Source of the DNA: Nocardioides insulae DSM 17944
GTDB lineage: Bacteria; Actinomycetota; Actinomycetes; Propionibacteriales; Nocardioidaceae
Direction: 5' to 3'
DNA: 64,000 nucleotides
Assembly (NCBI RefSeq): GCF_000422825.1
Contig: NZ_KE383928.1
Span: 818,930 to 882,929, forward strand
Part shown: positions 54,960-64,000 of the stretch, in pieces
Position numbering within the stretch: the first letter of the stretch is position 1
Layout: each line of letters opens with the position of its first letter
Notes under the pieces: generated by a model
Seen by the model: the letters and a program-made list of their open reading frames with translations, nothing else
What the model was told of the DNA's origin: nothing
The model's database searches: none
Position numbers and translations under genes: made by a program

Positions 54960-56033
54960 ATGGCCACCTTGTCGACACCAGATCACAGTGACGACGGTCC
55001 GCTCGTCCTCGGGATCGAGACGTCCTGCGACGAGACGGGAGTCGGGATCGTGCGGGGCCGTACGCTCCTCGCCGATGCCGTGGCGAGCAGCGTGGAGGAG
55101 CACGCGAGGTTCGGGGGCGTGGTGCCCGAGGTGGCCAGCCGGGCGCACCTGGAGGCGATGGTGCCGACCATCGAGCGCGCCTGCGAGGACGCCGGCGTCC
55201 GGCTCGAGGACCTCGATGCGGTGTCGGTGACCAGCGGTCCCGGCCTGGCCGGTGCGCTGCTGGTGGGGGTGGCCGCGGCGAAGGCGCTCGCGCTGGGTCT
55301 CGGCAAGCCGATCTACGGCGTCAACCACCTTGCCGCCCACGTCGCCGTCGACCAGCTCGAGCACGGCCCGCTGCCCGAGCCCGCGATCGCGATGCTGGTC
55401 AGCGGCGGACACTCCAGTCTGCTGCGGGTCACCGACGTGACCGTCGGCGTCGACCCGATGGGCGCGACCATCGACGACGCGGCGGGGGAGGCCTTCGACA
55501 AGGTCGCCCGGCTGCTGGGACTGCCCTTCCCCGGCGGCCCGCACGTCGACCGGGCGGCGCGCAGTGGCAGCAGCGTGGCGATCGACTTCCCGCGTGGTCT
55601 CAGCTCGCGCCGCGACCTCGAGCGGCACCGCTTCGACTTCAGCTTCTCCGGGCTCAAGACCGCGGTCGCGCGCTGGATCGAGGCCCAGCAGCGGACCGGT
55701 GAGCCGGTGCCGGTGGCCGACGTCGCCGCGAGTTTCCAGGAGGCCGTGTGCGACGTCCTGCTCCGGAAGGCGCTGGACGCCGCCACCTCCGAGGGCATCG
55801 ACGACCTGCTGATCGGTGGCGGCGTGGCCGCCAACTCCCGGTTGCGGGTGATGGCCGAGGAGCGCGCCGGCGAGCTGGGCATCCGCGTGCGCGTGCCGCG
55901 CCCGGGCCTGTGCACCGACAACGGCGCCATGGTGGCCGCCCTCGGTGCCGAGATGGTCGCCCGCGGCCGTACGCCGTCCGCGCTCGACCTCCCCGCCGAT
56001 TCCTCGCAGCCGATCACCGACGTCCTGGTCTGA
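54960..56033 (+). CDS. tsaD: tRNA N6-adenosine threonylcarbamoyltransferase
   Basis: A 357-residue ASKHA-fold enzyme that transfers the threonylcarbamoyl group to A37 of tRNA. It begins [18 protein letters not shown], the iron ligands lie in [12 protein letters not shown], and CTDNGAMVA is the C-terminal ligand loop. CACAAT (54947-54952) lies 7 bases before the ATG at 54960; an ATG at 54951 with AGGAGG 4 bases upstream is an alternative. The frame from 54819 runs into the repeats and is rejected. It completes the t6A set. Confidence 0.95.
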   Translation: MATLSTPDHSDDGPLVLGIETSCDETGVGIVRGRTLLADAVASSVEEHARFGGVVPEVASRAHLEAMVPTIERACEDAGVRLEDLDAVSVTSGPGLAGALLVGVAAAKALALGLGKPIYGVNHLAAHVAVDQLEHGPLPEPAIAMLVSGGHSSLLRVTDVTVGVDPMGATIDDAAGEAFDKVARLLGLPFPGGPHVDRAARSGSSVAIDFPRGLSSRRDLERHRFDFSFSGLKTAVARWIEAQQRTGEPVPVADVAASFQEAVCDVLLRKALDAATSEGIDDLLIGGGVAANSRLRVMAEERAGELGIRVRVPRPGLCTDNGAMVAALGAEMVARGRTPSALDLPADSSQPITDVLV

Positions 56034-56096
56034 CCCGGCGCGGGCGACCTGGGACGGCCCGCCCGGCGGCCCGAGGTCGGCCCGATCGCCTGTTGC

Positions 56097-57359
56097 TCAG
56101 GGCCGGGTGCCCAGAGCGTACGGCGAGGAGAAGGGCGCGGCTTGGGTCGGGCCGGCGGCGTACTCGGTCGATCCGTCCAGCCCGATCCGCAGGATCGCCC
56201 ATTCCCGGCCCTGGTTGAGGATGGCCAGCACGCTGTCCTCGTCCTCCCAGGTCATGTCCGTGATGGTGGGGCCCTCCGGTCGGTCGGGGTCGGACTCGGA
56301 GACGAGGTCGAGCACCGGGAACCCGCTCTCGGTGTGGAGGACGGCGAGCTCCCCGGTGCCGAAGCCCTCGAACCCGATCTCGTGGGTGGCGAGGACGTGC
56401 TGCCGGTCGGGGGAGAAGGAGAGCGGCATGTGGTCGCAGGTCTGCCACCGGCGCTGTTGCTCGTCGCGTAGCTCACTGCACCACGCCATGTCGTCCACGG
56501 AGCGCAGCAGCCCGAGGACCTGACGTCGATCATCGGCATCTGACACGTCGAGGAGTGCCTGTCCGGGAGGACGGGCCACGTCGAGGAAGCCGCGCGAGTC
56601 CCAGACCCAGCTCTCCCGCCCCTCCCGGGAGTCGGTGGTGAACCAGATCGCGCAGCCGTCCCCGTCGCCCTCGCACCCCTGACCGGTCACGGCGACGGCC
56701 TGCGGCCCACTGCCCCGCCGGGCCGCCCGCCCGATGCCGGGTTCGCCCATCTCCGGTTGCAGGTAGCGGGGGCGCCGGTCCCGCCCGATCCAGGCGACCA
56801 CCGTCAGGTCGTCGTTGGTGACCAGCGGGCCGTACCCCGACGGGTAGGACGATCTCACGGTCCCGTCCTCCTCGAGTACGTCGACCCGCCGACCGTCCGG
56901 CCGTTGCGCCACGATCCGGTCACCGAGGACGGCGACATCGGTGTAGGTGTGCTCGGTGGGCACGGTGCGATCCGCGAGGTGGATCTCTCGGCCCTGGATC
57001 CAGGGCACCTCCGGCGCGTCTCCGGCGGGATGTCCGGTGAAGGTCAGCGTGCCGGTGATCGTCTCCTCGGGCTGCGGGCTGGGAGTGGACGTCGATTCGT
57101 GGGCGGGCGCAGGGTCGCGATCCCAGCCTCCGCCCAGCGCCGCCCGGAGCGGCACCACGATCACGAGGACGGCGGCGGCGACGGCGAGGAGCGCGCCGCC
57201 CTGGCGGCGCCGGCGGATCGAGCGCGCCCGACGGCGGACCTGGTCGAGTCCGAGCGGAGCCCGGTCGAGCCCGGCCCCCCGTCGAGCGAGTTCGCGGCGG
57301 ACCAGGGTCTCCGCGCCGTCGCGGGGTTCGCCCTGGCCGGAGGGGAAGTCCTGACTCAT
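56097..57359 (-). CDS. Membrane-anchored protein encoded with the ECF sigma factor
   Basis: A 420-residue protein. A short basic cytoplasmic part of about 50 residues (RRRARSIRRRRQGG) precedes one membrane segment (ALLAVAAAVLVIVVPLRAAL). The 330-residue exterior part looks like a beta-propeller-type sensor, with repeating W.D/WIGRD-like strands and four or more cysteines. It is coupled to the sigma gene by ATGA, so it may be its anti-sigma or a sensor partner, but no zinc-binding anti-sigma motif is visible. The family is unknown to me. Confidence 0.82.
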   Translation of the reverse strand: MSQDFPSGQGEPRDGAETLVRRELARRGAGLDRAPLGLDQVRRRARSIRRRRQGGALLAVAAAVLVIVVPLRAALGGGWDRDPAPAHESTSTPSPQPEETITGTLTFTGHPAGDAPEVPWIQGREIHLADRTVPTEHTYTDVAVLGDRIVAQRPDGRRVDVLEEDGTVRSSYPSGYGPLVTNDDLTVVAWIGRDRRPRYLQPEMGEPGIGRAARRGSGPQAVAVTGQGCEGDGDGCAIWFTTDSREGRESWVWDSRGFLDVARPPGQALLDVSDADDRRQVLGLLRSVDDMAWCSELRDEQQRRWQTCDHMPLSFSPDRQHVLATHEIGFEGFGTGELAVLHTESGFPVLDLVSESDPDRPEGPTITDMTWEDEDSVLAILNQGREWAILRIGLDGSTEYAAGPTQAAPFSSPYALGTRP

Positions 57360-57907
57360 TGCTCCCGCCCCTCCTCTCGAAGCTCGGCAGGCACCTGGTC
57401 ACGTAGCGCCCGCAGTGCCCGGCTGGCCTGGGATTTCACCGTGCCCACCGAGATGCCGAGCACGTCGGCCACCTCGACGGCGGTGAGTTGTTCGTAGTAG
57501 CGCAGCACCACCACGGCGCGCGCCCGGGGCGGCAGCCCCTGCACGAGCTCCCATACGGCGGCGGCGGTGCCGTCGTCGTACTCCTCGGCCGCGGGGGTCT
57601 CCGGAAGTTCGCTGCGCACCACCTCCCTCCGCTTCCAGGCGCGCCGCCACAGTGACGTGGTCTCGTTGACCATGATCCGGCGCACATAGCCGTCCAGTGC
57701 GCCCGGATCCTCGATCCTGTCCCAGGCGAGGTAGAGCTTGGCCAGGGAGGTCTGGAGCACGTCCTCGGCCTGGTGGGGGTCGCCGGTGAGCAGATAGGCG
57801 GTGCGCAGCAGCGCCGGTTGGCGCATGACCAGGTACGCCGTGAAGTCGGCGTCCTTGGCTTCGGGTCGATCCACCGTCGCGACCGCCTCCGCCCGTCTCG
57901 TCGACAT
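57356..57907 (-). CDS. SigE-family ECF RNA polymerase sigma factor
   Basis: A 183-residue group IV sigma factor. Region 2 is LLRTAYLLTGDPHQAEDVLQ and region 4 is LPPRARAVVVLRYYEQLTAV with the helix-turn-helix VADVLGISVGTVKSQASRAL. I chose the ATG at 57907, with GGAGGTGGG 4 bases upstream; the frame extends to 58021. The ADFTAYLVMRQPALLRTAYL opening is typical of the SigE-family group of actinobacteria. It probably drives its own operon from the promoter beside it. Confidence 0.95.
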   Translation of the reverse strand: MSTRRAEAVATVDRPEAKDADFTAYLVMRQPALLRTAYLLTGDPHQAEDVLQTSLAKLYLAWDRIEDPGALDGYVRRIMVNETTSLWRRAWKRREVVRSELPETPAAEEYDDGTAAAVWELVQGLPPRARAVVVLRYYEQLTAVEVADVLGISVGTVKSQASRALRALRDQVPAELREEGREQ

Positions 57908-57944
57908 CGTCCCACCTCCGGCCACTCCCACGCTGTGGAAGGAG

Positions 57945-57970
57945 GACGCCGCCCGCGCCCGGAGGGTTGC
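57945..57970 (-). promoter_or_regulatory. ECF-type promoter for the sigma operon
   Basis: On the minus strand GCAACC (plus-strand 57965-57970) is followed after 16 bp by CGTC (57945-57948), then CTCC. The pattern resembles ECF -35 (AAC-containing) and -10 (CGTC) elements. Transcription would begin about 30 bases before the sigma ATG. Confidence 0.6.
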
Positions 57971-58063
57971 ACCGGGTAGCCGTGTGGTGGCGGCCGCGCC
58001 GGCGCACGGCCGGGCGCCCACCTGGGGGCGTGCCCGGCCCGGTGTCCGACGGCACGCCGGCGG

Positions 58064-58765
58064 CTACCCGTCGGCGGTGAGGGCTTCGACCAGTTGACGC
58101 TCGGCCTCGTCCAGATAGCGCTCGAGTGCGGCCGCGGCCTCCTCGGCGCGGCCGTCGAAGAGGAGGTCGCAGATGTGCCGGTTCTCGGCGAGATAGGCCT
58201 CGTGGAAGGCGCGGGGCGCGGCCATCACATGGAAGACCAGGCGCTGCTCGGCGAGCACGTGGCTCGCCGCGTCATCGAGCCGGACGCTGCCGGCGAGACC
58301 GACGATGGCCTGGTGGAAGTGCATGTTCGCGGTGCCCACCTCGGGCCAGGCGCTCCGCCGGGCCGCGGCCTCGCCCTCCTCGACGGCGGCCCGGACCCGG
58401 TCGAGCGCCCCCGCGGGTGCCTGCGCCGCGCGACGTAGGGACGAGCACTCGACCACCCGGCGGAATCCGTAGAGGTCGCGGACGTCCTCCACGGCGAGGG
58501 TGCGGACGAAGACGCCGCGGTGGAACCGGTGCACCAGGAGGCGCTCGTGGGTGAGCAGGCGGAACGCCTCGCGCAGGGTGTTGCGCGAGACCCCGAGGGC
58601 CTCCCCGAGGTCCTCCTCGGAGAGACGGGTGCCGGGCAGCAGGCGCCCCTCGGTCACGTAGTTCCGCAGCACCCCGGCCACTCGCGCGGCCGTGCTCGAA
58701 CCGCTGATCGCGGTGCGCTCCAGGGTGAGCTCGCGGACCCAGTGGGTACTGCTCGTGTGCGCCAT
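58064..58765 (-). CDS. GntR family regulator, FadR/FCD type
   Basis: A 233-residue regulator. The N-terminal winged helix includes LSEEDLGEALGVSRNTLREA, and the FCD effector domain, which usually binds a metal and a carboxylic acid, spans about 95-225 with the metal-type HFHQAI and NRHICDLLF segments. GAGGACCAG precedes the ATG. It is divergent from the oxoproline operon and a matching operator lies between them, so 5-oxoproline or glutamate is a plausible effector. Confidence 0.93.
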   Translation of the reverse strand: MAHTSSTHWVRELTLERTAISGSSTAARVAGVLRNYVTEGRLLPGTRLSEEDLGEALGVSRNTLREAFRLLTHERLLVHRFHRGVFVRTLAVEDVRDLYGFRRVVECSSLRRAAQAPAGALDRVRAAVEEGEAAARRSAWPEVGTANMHFHQAIVGLAGSVRLDDAASHVLAEQRLVFHVMAAPRAFHEAYLAENRHICDLLFDGRAEEAAAALERYLDEAERQLVEALTADG

Positions 58766-58849
58766 CTGGTCCTCGTCGTCGGCCCGGCCCGGTGTCAGTG
58801 TTGGTGGTGATGGTGTCGGTGTCGGTGGTCGAGACTATCCAACCGCAGA

Positions 58850-58878
58850 TTGAAGAATTGTTGAACAACTTTTAGGGT
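58850..58878 (+). promoter_or_regulatory. Promoter with embedded GntR operator, oxoproline operon
   Basis: TTGAAG (58850-58855) and TAGGGT (58873-58878) are 17 bp apart. Between them TTGTTGAACAA (58858-58868) is a perfect inverted repeat that fits the FadR-subfamily consensus TNGTNNNACNA. Binding there would block polymerase. The start of the transporter gene is 76 bp downstream. Confidence 0.8.
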
Positions 58879-58954
58879 GCGTGACGGCGCCCACAGCACG
58901 GTCCGGCCGGGCGCCGATCACCACGACTCTCAGCGGATGAGCAGGAGAACCGAG

Positions 58955-60187
58955 ATGAGCACACCCCACGACGCGGCGCCGAAGCCGGCCGCGACCGGTG
59001 CCCGGGCCAGGAGAGGGGCGCTGCTGGGGGCCATGTTCCTGATGGCCACCAGCGCCATCGGTCCGGGCTTCATCACCCAGACCACGGTGTTCACCGCCGA
59101 GCTCGGGGCGGCGTTCGCCTTCGCGATCCTGGTGAGCCTGCTGGTCGACGTGGCCGTCCAGCTCAACGTGTGGCGGATCATCGGCATCTCCGGGCTCCGC
59201 GCCCAGGATCTCGCCAACCGGGTGCTGCCCGGTGCCGGCTACGTCCTCGCCGCCCTGGTGGTCTTCGGCGGGCTCGTGTTCAACATCGGCAACATCGGCG
59301 GCACCGCCCTCGGCGCGAACGCGATGGTCGGGGCCGACGTGAAGCTCGGCGGCGCAGTCTCCGCCGCGATCGCCGTCGCGATCTTCCTCAGCAAGCGGGC
59401 CGGCGTCGCGATGGACCGCATCGTGGTCGTGCTGGGCCTGCTGATGATCGCGATGGTCACCTACGCGGTGGTGATCTCCGAGCCCCCCGTCGGGGACGCC
59501 CTCAAGCAGACCGTCCTGCCCGATGAGGTCAGCTTCCTGATCATCACCACCCTGATCGGCGGCACCGTGGGCGGCTACATCACCTACGCCGGTGCACACC
59601 GGCTGATCGACTCCGGCATCACCGGACCCGAGCACACCGGCGAGATCACCCGTGGCTCCACGGTCGGGGTGCTGGTCACCGGAGTGATGCGCGCCCTGCT
59701 GTTCCTCGCCGTACTCGGTGTGGTCGCCGGCGGTGCCACCCTGGCCACCGACAACCCGCCGGCCTCCGCGTTCGAGCACGCGCTCGGCGACATCGGGGTG
59801 CACCTGTTCGGGGTCATCCTGTGGGCGGCCAGCATCACCTCGGTGATCGGTGCCTCCTACACCTCGGTCTCCTTCCTGGCGACCTTCTCCGGTTGGCTCG
59901 GCCGGCACCGCAACGCGGTGACGGTGGCGTTCATCGCCATCTCCACGGCGGTGTTCCTGGCGCTGGGCCAGGCGCCGGTGACCCTGCTGGTCCTCGCCGG
60001 CGCGCTGAACGGCCTGATCCTCCCGGTCGGCCTCGGCATCTTGATGTGGGTGGCGCTGTTCCGGGCCCACGACCTGCTCGGCGGCTACCGGTTCCCGCGC
60101 TGGCTGCTGGTGATCGGGGTGGCGGCCTGGCTGCTCACCCTCTACCTGGGCTGGCAATCGCTGGAGGGCATCAAGGAGTTGTGGTGA
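58955..60187 (+). CDS. NRAMP-like transporter of the oxoproline operon
   Basis: A 410-residue protein with about eleven membrane helices, of the NRAMP-related type found as YcsG in Bacillus subtilis. I chose the ATG at 58955, with AGGAG 7 bases upstream. In the TM1 position where metal transporters have DPGN the sequence reads GPGF (36-39, in [14 protein letters not shown]), and in TM6 the MPH motif is replaced ([12 protein letters not shown]). It is therefore unlikely to carry Mn2+ or Fe2+ and may import 5-oxoproline or a related acid. That substrate is an inference from the operon. Confidence 0.9.
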   Translation: MSTPHDAAPKPAATGARARRGALLGAMFLMATSAIGPGFITQTTVFTAELGAAFAFAILVSLLVDVAVQLNVWRIIGISGLRAQDLANRVLPGAGYVLAALVVFGGLVFNIGNIGGTALGANAMVGADVKLGGAVSAAIAVAIFLSKRAGVAMDRIVVVLGLLMIAMVTYAVVISEPPVGDALKQTVLPDEVSFLIITTLIGGTVGGYITYAGAHRLIDSGITGPEHTGEITRGSTVGVLVTGVMRALLFLAVLGVVAGGATLATDNPPASAFEHALGDIGVHLFGVILWAASITSVIGASYTSVSFLATFSGWLGRHRNAVTVAFIAISTAVFLALGQAPVTLLVLAGALNGLILPVGLGILMWVALFRAHDLLGGYRFPRWLLVIGVAAWLLTLYLGWQSLEGIKELW

Positions 60188-60227
60188 GTGTGCGAGGGCA
60201 CGGTTCGAGGACGGAGAAGATGACACG

Positions 60228-61004
60228 ATGACCACCACCATCGACCTGAACGCCGACCTCGGTGAGAGCTTCGGGCAGTGGACCCTCGGAGACGACGAGG
60301 CCCTGCTGGGGGTCGTCACCAGTGCCAACGTCGCCTGCGGGTTCCACGCCGGCGACCCCACCGTCCTGCGCCGCGCCTGCGAGCAGGCCGCCGAGCGTGG
60401 CGTGGTGATCGGTGCCCAGGTGGGCTACCGGGACCTGCCGGGCTTCGGACGACGGTTCATCGACGTGGCTCCTTCCGAGCTCACCAACGACGTGCTCTAC
60501 CAGATCGGCGCCCTCGAGGCGTTGGCCCGGGTGGCAGGCACCCAGGTGTCCTACGTCAAGCCGCACGGGGCCCTCTACAACGCGATCGTCCACCACGAGC
60601 AGCAGGCCGCCGCCGTGGTCGAGGCGGTGCGCCGCTACGACCCCACCCTCCCGGTGCTGGGGCTGCCGGGCTCGGTGTGGTTGGCCTATGCCGAGGAGGC
60701 CGGTCTGAGCGTGATCCCGGAGGCCTTCGCCGACCGGGCCTACACCCCCGAGGCCACCCTGGTCTCCCGCCGGGAGGAGGGCGCGGTCCTGCACGAGGTC
60801 GAGGTGGTGGCCGAGCGCTGCGTCCGGATGGCCCGCTCGGGCGAGGTCGAGGCGATCGACGGCAGCGTGGTGCCGGTCAGCGCGCGGTCGCTGTGCGTGC
60901 ACGGCGACAGTCCCGGGGCGGTGGCGATGGCCCGGGCGGTCCGCGCCGGACTCGAGTCGGCAGGCGTCGCGGTGGCCCCGTTCGTCGCGGGAGGGACCCC
61001 GTGA
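60228..61004 (+). CDS. pxpA: 5-oxoprolinase subunit A
   Basis: A 258-residue LamB/YcsF protein. The opening [15 protein letters not shown], then [20 protein letters not shown] and [12 protein letters not shown] are diagnostic. With PxpB and PxpC it opens the 5-oxoproline ring using ATP to give glutamate. The ATG at 60228 is 40 bp after the transporter stop, with GGACGGAGAAGATGACACG upstream. The stop overlaps pxpB (GTGA). Confidence 0.96.
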   Translation: MTTTIDLNADLGESFGQWTLGDDEALLGVVTSANVACGFHAGDPTVLRRACEQAAERGVVIGAQVGYRDLPGFGRRFIDVAPSELTNDVLYQIGALEALARVAGTQVSYVKPHGALYNAIVHHEQQAAAVVEAVRRYDPTLPVLGLPGSVWLAYAEEAGLSVIPEAFADRAYTPEATLVSRREEGAVLHEVEVVAERCVRMARSGEVEAIDGSVVPVSARSLCVHGDSPGAVAMARAVRAGLESAGVAVAPFVAGGTP

Positions 61005-61606
61005 GGGTGCTGCCCTGTGCCGACGTCGGACTGCTCGTCGAGCTGGACGACCTCGACGACGTGCTCGCCCTCTACGCGGCGTTGGTCGACGACCCTCCTG
61101 CGGGGGTCGTCGACCTGGTGCCGGCCGCACGCACGCTGCTGGTCCGAACGGGGCCCGGCGCCGATCAGGCCGCGGTGGCGGCGACGGTGACCGCGTCCCG
61201 GCGCGAGCGCGGTGTCCGACCCGACGCCGGGCGCGTCGAGATCCCGGTGACCTACGACGGTGAGGACCTGGCCGAGGTCGGCGAGCTCACCGGACTGGGG
61301 GAGCGGGGCGTCGTGGAGGCACACACCGCCCAGGAATGGACGGTCGCCTTCTGCGGCTTCGCCCCCGGCTTCGGGTACCTGGTCGGTGAGGACGAGCGCC
61401 TCCACGTGCCCCGCCGGTCGGATCCGCGCACCAAGGTGCCCGCGGGAGCGGTCGGCCTGGCCGGGGAGTTCTCCGGGATCTACCCGCGCGAGTCCCCGGG
61501 CGGCTGGCAGCTGATCGGCCGTACCACCACCCCGATCTGGGACCTCGACCGGACGCCGCCGGCGCTGCTCTCGGCGGGTGTGCGGGTCCGGTTCGTGGAG
61601 GCCTGA
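61001..61606 (+). CDS. pxpB: 5-oxoprolinase subunit B
   Basis: A 201-residue KipI-type (carboxyltransferase C/D-like) protein. The signature is [20 protein letters not shown], and [20 protein letters not shown] follows. It begins with GTG at 61001, overlapping pxpA; the frame extends far upstream inside pxpA and is rejected there. In B. subtilis the equivalent KipI was first described as a sporulation kinase inhibitor. The stop overlaps pxpC (TGATG). Confidence 0.95.
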   Translation: MRVLPCADVGLLVELDDLDDVLALYAALVDDPPAGVVDLVPAARTLLVRTGPGADQAAVAATVTASRRERGVRPDAGRVEIPVTYDGEDLAEVGELTGLGERGVVEAHTAQEWTVAFCGFAPGFGYLVGEDERLHVPRRSDPRTKVPAGAVGLAGEFSGIYPRESPGGWQLIGRTTTPIWDLDRTPPALLSAGVRVRFVEA

Positions 61607-62502
61607 TGTCGGCGTTGGAGATCGTGGAGACCGGTCCGCTCACGACGGTCCAGGACCAGGGCCGGCCGGGGCAGGCGGCGCTCGGCGTCGGGATCTCGGG
61701 GGCGGCGGACCGGAGAAGCCTGCGGCTGGCCAACCGCCTGGTCGGCAACGCGGAGGAGGCGGCCGGCCTGGAGGTGACCTTCGGGGGGCTGGTGCTGCGG
61801 GCCCGCGGTGACCTCCTGGTGGCCCTCACCGGAGCCGCGGCGCCGGTCACGGTGGCCGGCTCGCCGATGGCGACCAACTCCTTGGTGCGCGTCCCCGACG
61901 GGGCCGAGTTGCGCGTCGGTACGCCGACCGCGGGGGTGCGCAGCTACCTCGCGGTGCGCGGTGGCGTCGACGTACCCCCGGTTCTGGGCTCGCGCTCGAC
62001 CGACGTGATGGCCCGCCTCGGCCCGGCCGTCCTCGAACCGGAGCACACCCTTGCGGTCGGGCGGCCGGCGCATCCGCTCCCCGACACCGACCTGGCCCCG
62101 GTCGCCCCACCGACCGAGGGTGAGATCGTCCTCCGGGTGGTGCCCGGACCCCGGCACGACTGGTTCGTGCCGGAGGCCCTCGAGGTGCTGACCGGCTCGG
62201 TCTACCAGGTCACCACCGACAGCGACCGCGTCGGCATGCGGCTCTCCGGCGCAGAGCTGGAGCGTGCCCGCGACGACGAACTCCCCAGCGAGGGGATGGT
62301 GCCCGGCGCGCTCCAGGTGCCGCCGTCGGGCCGACCCACCCTGTTCCTCGCCGACCACCCCATGACCGGCGGCTATCCGGTGATCGCGGTGGTCCTCGAC
62401 GCTGACCTCGACCTGGCCGCCCAGGCCCGCCCGGGCCAGGGGATCCGGTTCGTTCCGGCCTCCTCCACCTCCTCCCGCCGATCAGGAAGCGACCACCGAT
62501 GA
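61606..62502 (+). CDS. pxpC: 5-oxoprolinase subunit C
   Basis: A 298-residue KipA-type (carboxyltransferase A/B-like) biotin-independent subunit. [20 protein letters not shown], then [18 protein letters not shown] opens it, and [12 protein letters not shown] and [18 protein letters not shown] are typical of the family. It pairs with PxpB to form the ATP-dependent ring-opening complex. The ATG overlaps pxpB, and its stop overlaps the DUF1445 gene (ATGA). Confidence 0.95.
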   Translation: MSALEIVETGPLTTVQDQGRPGQAALGVGISGAADRRSLRLANRLVGNAEEAAGLEVTFGGLVLRARGDLLVALTGAAAPVTVAGSPMATNSLVRVPDGAELRVGTPTAGVRSYLAVRGGVDVPPVLGSRSTDVMARLGPAVLEPEHTLAVGRPAHPLPDTDLAPVAPPTEGEIVLRVVPGPRHDWFVPEALEVLTGSVYQVTTDSDRVGMRLSGAELERARDDELPSEGMVPGALQVPPSGRPTLFLADHPMTGGYPVIAVVLDADLDLAAQARPGQGIRFVPASSTSSRRSGSDHR

Positions 62503-63296
62503 GCAGCGCCGCCATGAGCGAACCCGCCGCGATGTCCCCCGACCGGGCCCGGGCGATCTTCCGGGCCGGCCGGCGTACGCCGACCGCGGGCTGGTGTGCC
62601 GGCTACACCCAGGCCAACCTGATCGCGGTGCCCCGCGATCTCGCCTACGACGTGCTCCTGTTCGCCCAGCGCAACGCGCAGCCGTGTCCGGTGCTGGACG
62701 TCACCGAGCCGGGCGAGCTCTCGGCGGGGATCTTCGCCGGCGACCTGCGCACCGACCTGCCCGGCTACCGCATCTACCGCGACGGCGACCTGGTCGAGGA
62801 GGTGAGCGACGCGTCGCCGTACTGGCGCGATGACCTGGTGGCCTTCCTGATCGGCTGCAGCTTCACCTTCGAGGACGCGCTGCTCGAGGCCGGCGTCCCG
62901 GTGCGTCACATCGAGGCGGGCAGCAACGTGCCGATGTACCGCACCTCGCGCCAGTGCCGCCCCGCCGGCTCGCTGTCGGGGCCCATGGTGGTCTCGATGC
63001 GACCGGTCCCCGCCGAGTCGGTGGCGACCGCGGTGCGGGTCACCTCGCGCTATCCGGCCGTGCACGGAGCGCCGGTCCACGTGGGTGACCCCCGCGCCCT
63101 GGGCATCGCGGACCTGGACGCGCCCGACTTCGGCGACCCCGTCGAGGTCCGCCCCGGTGAGGTGCCGGTCTTCTGGGCCTGTGGCGTCACCCCGCAGGCC
63201 GCCGTGATGCAGTCCCGGCCCGCCTTCGCCATCGGACACGCTCCGGGCATGATGGCGATCACCGACGCCCGCGACTCGAGCTTCCTGGTGCCCTGA
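62499..63296 (+). CDS. DUF1445 putative hydro-lyase (YcsI-like)
   Basis: A 265-residue member of the DUF1445 family, placed with PxpABC and the NRAMP-like protein exactly as YcsI is in B. subtilis. Typical segments are [20 protein letters not shown], the [16 protein letters not shown] stretch, [14 protein letters not shown], and [12 protein letters not shown] with [13 protein letters not shown] near the end. Members have been proposed as hydro-lyases or D-glutamate cyclases; a role in 5-oxoproline or glutamate metabolism fits. An alternative ATG lies five codons downstream. It converges with the last gene. Confidence 0.93.
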   Translation: MSSAAMSEPAAMSPDRARAIFRAGRRTPTAGWCAGYTQANLIAVPRDLAYDVLLFAQRNAQPCPVLDVTEPGELSAGIFAGDLRTDLPGYRIYRDGDLVEEVSDASPYWRDDLVAFLIGCSFTFEDALLEAGVPVRHIEAGSNVPMYRTSRQCRPAGSLSGPMVVSMRPVPAESVATAVRVTSRYPAVHGAPVHVGDPRALGIADLDAPDFGDPVEVRPGEVPVFWACGVTPQAAVMQSRPAFAIGHAPGMMAITDARDSSFLVP

Positions 63297-63308
63297 GCCG
63301 CTGGGCGG

Positions 63309-64000
63309 TCAACCGAGGGGGAGCGGCTCCACCAGCAGGCAGGTGCCCTCACCGGCGACCCGGGTGAGCACGATGGTGGCCTCCTCGGTGCCGACGAGGG
63401 AGAGCCGCTTGCGCAGTTGATCGGGGACGACGGAGACGCCGCGCTTCTTGATCGTCAGCCGGCCGATGTGACGGCTGCGTAGGGCCGCCCGCAATTGCTT
63501 CTCGCGGTAGGGGAGCTCCTCGAGCACGCGGTAGCCCCGGGCGAAGGGGGAGCGGAAGGCCGCGTCGCCGGTGACGTAGGCGATGTGCTCGTCGACCAGG
63601 CCGCCGCCGACCCCGGCGGCGACCGCGGTGACCAGGCCGGCCCGGATGACGGCTCCGTCGGGTTCGTAGAGGAACTCGCCCACCGTCCGCACCTGGGCGC
63701 CGGGATCGTCGTCCTCGGTGAGGGTGGCCAGCCCGCCGTCCCCGATCACGGTCGCCCGCCGGGCCGCCGTGGCGAGGCGGCCCGCCCACAGTGCGGCCTC
63801 CTTGACCTCGCCGTGATCGCTGACCCACTCCGCCTCCACTCCCGCAGGGACGAGATCGTGCGGGATGCCGGGCGCGACCTTGACGCAGGCGTCGCGGCGC
63901 AGCAGTGACTCCACGAACGGCCACGGCGGCGTCCAGCCGTCGACGTCGAAGACCCGGCCGCGCGCCGACCTACGGGCCGGGTCGGCGAAGGCAACGTCGA
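63309..64000 (-). CDS. SAM-dependent methyltransferase with THUMP-like C-terminal domain, partial
   Basis: The frame is open to the right edge of the window, so the N-terminal methyltransferase part is missing; about 230 C-terminal residues are present. The visible part includes the FADPARRSARGRVFD motif of the methyltransferase end, PPWPFVESLL, and a C-terminal domain ending LTIKKRGVSVVPDQLRKRLS, which resembles the THUMP-like RNA-binding domain. The target is unknown. It begins 12 bp beyond the convergent DUF1445 stop. Confidence 0.8.
   Translation of the reverse strand, partial: DVAFADPARRSARGRVFDVDGWTPPWPFVESLLRRDACVKVAPGIPHDLVPAGVEAEWVSDHGEVKEAALWAGRLATAARRATVIGDGGLATLTEDDDPGAQVRTVGEFLYEPDGAVIRAGLVTAVAAGVGGGLVDEHIAYVTGDAAFRSPFARGYRVLEELPYREKQLRAALRSRHIGRLTIKKRGVSVVPDQLRKRLSLVGTEEATIVLTRVAGEGTCLLVEPLPLG

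Noticed and set aside
58955..60187. Manganese or iron transporter MntH
   Set aside because: The overall fold is NRAMP-like, but the DPGN and MPH motifs are not present and the operon is for 5-oxoproline use.

Overview
The window is high-GC DNA with actinobacterial gene content. Evidence includes the rpsM-rpsK-rpsD-rpoA-rplQ order, rplQ and rpsI with acidic extensions, a GNAT-TsaE fusion, Pls/PosA synthetase, SigE-family ECF sigma factor, many GTG starts and abundant leaderless starts. The whole set resembles the family Nocardioidaceae (Nocardioides-like); this is an inference from gene content, not a database result. Coding density is high and I see no prophage, insertion sequence, CRISPR array, tRNA or rRNA gene.

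Layout. 1-7.4 kb: end of a fibronectin type III protein, then a tightly coupled MoxR ATPase, DUF58 and transglutaminase-like cluster and an LLM-type flavin oxidoreductase. 7.7-11.9 kb: infA-rpmJ-rpsM-rpsK-rpsD-rpoA-rplQ, interrupted between rpoA and rplQ by structured 84-bp tandem repeats. 12.2-20.5 kb: a small secreted protein, truA with a methyltransferase, a class II aldolase, a cytochrome P450, an ABC-F ATPase and an HtrA-like protease, separated by clear hairpin terminators. 20.8-26 kb: a 1297-residue Pls/PosA-type nonribosomal synthetase whose hand-read specificity code looks lysine-like, followed by an M1 metallopeptidase. 26.2-31.6 kb: a LysR-controlled aromatic cassette (benzoylformate decarboxylase, aromatic-acid MFS transporter, aldehyde dehydrogenase). 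31.8-33.7 kb: HAD phosphatase and citrate synthase on the minus strand.

34-40.9 kb: rplM-rpsI-glmM, a secreted hypothetical, then coaA divergent from glmS, a 39-codon small ORF and acpS. 41-48.7 kb: an alkylsulfatase-type dioxygenase facing a ROK regulator and an oligopeptide-type ABC transporter operon, with a palindromic AT-rich operator between them. 48.7-56 kb: the NAD(P)HX repair enzyme, then alr, a hydrolase and the t6A set (GNAT-tsaE, tsaB, rimI, tsaD). 56-58 kb: an ECF sigma factor coupled to a membrane-anchored partner. 58-63.3 kb: a GntR regulator divergent from a 5-oxoproline operon (NRAMP-like transporter, pxpA, pxpB, pxpC, DUF1445). The window ends inside a minus-strand methyltransferase-like gene.

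The less ordinary material is in the spaces between genes: one family of 22-bp tandem repeats at three separate loci, the rpoA-rplQ repeats, two short coupled ORFs (before acpS and before alr), a transglutaminase-like protein with all three catalytic positions replaced, and an NRAMP-like transporter that seems to lack the metal-binding motifs.
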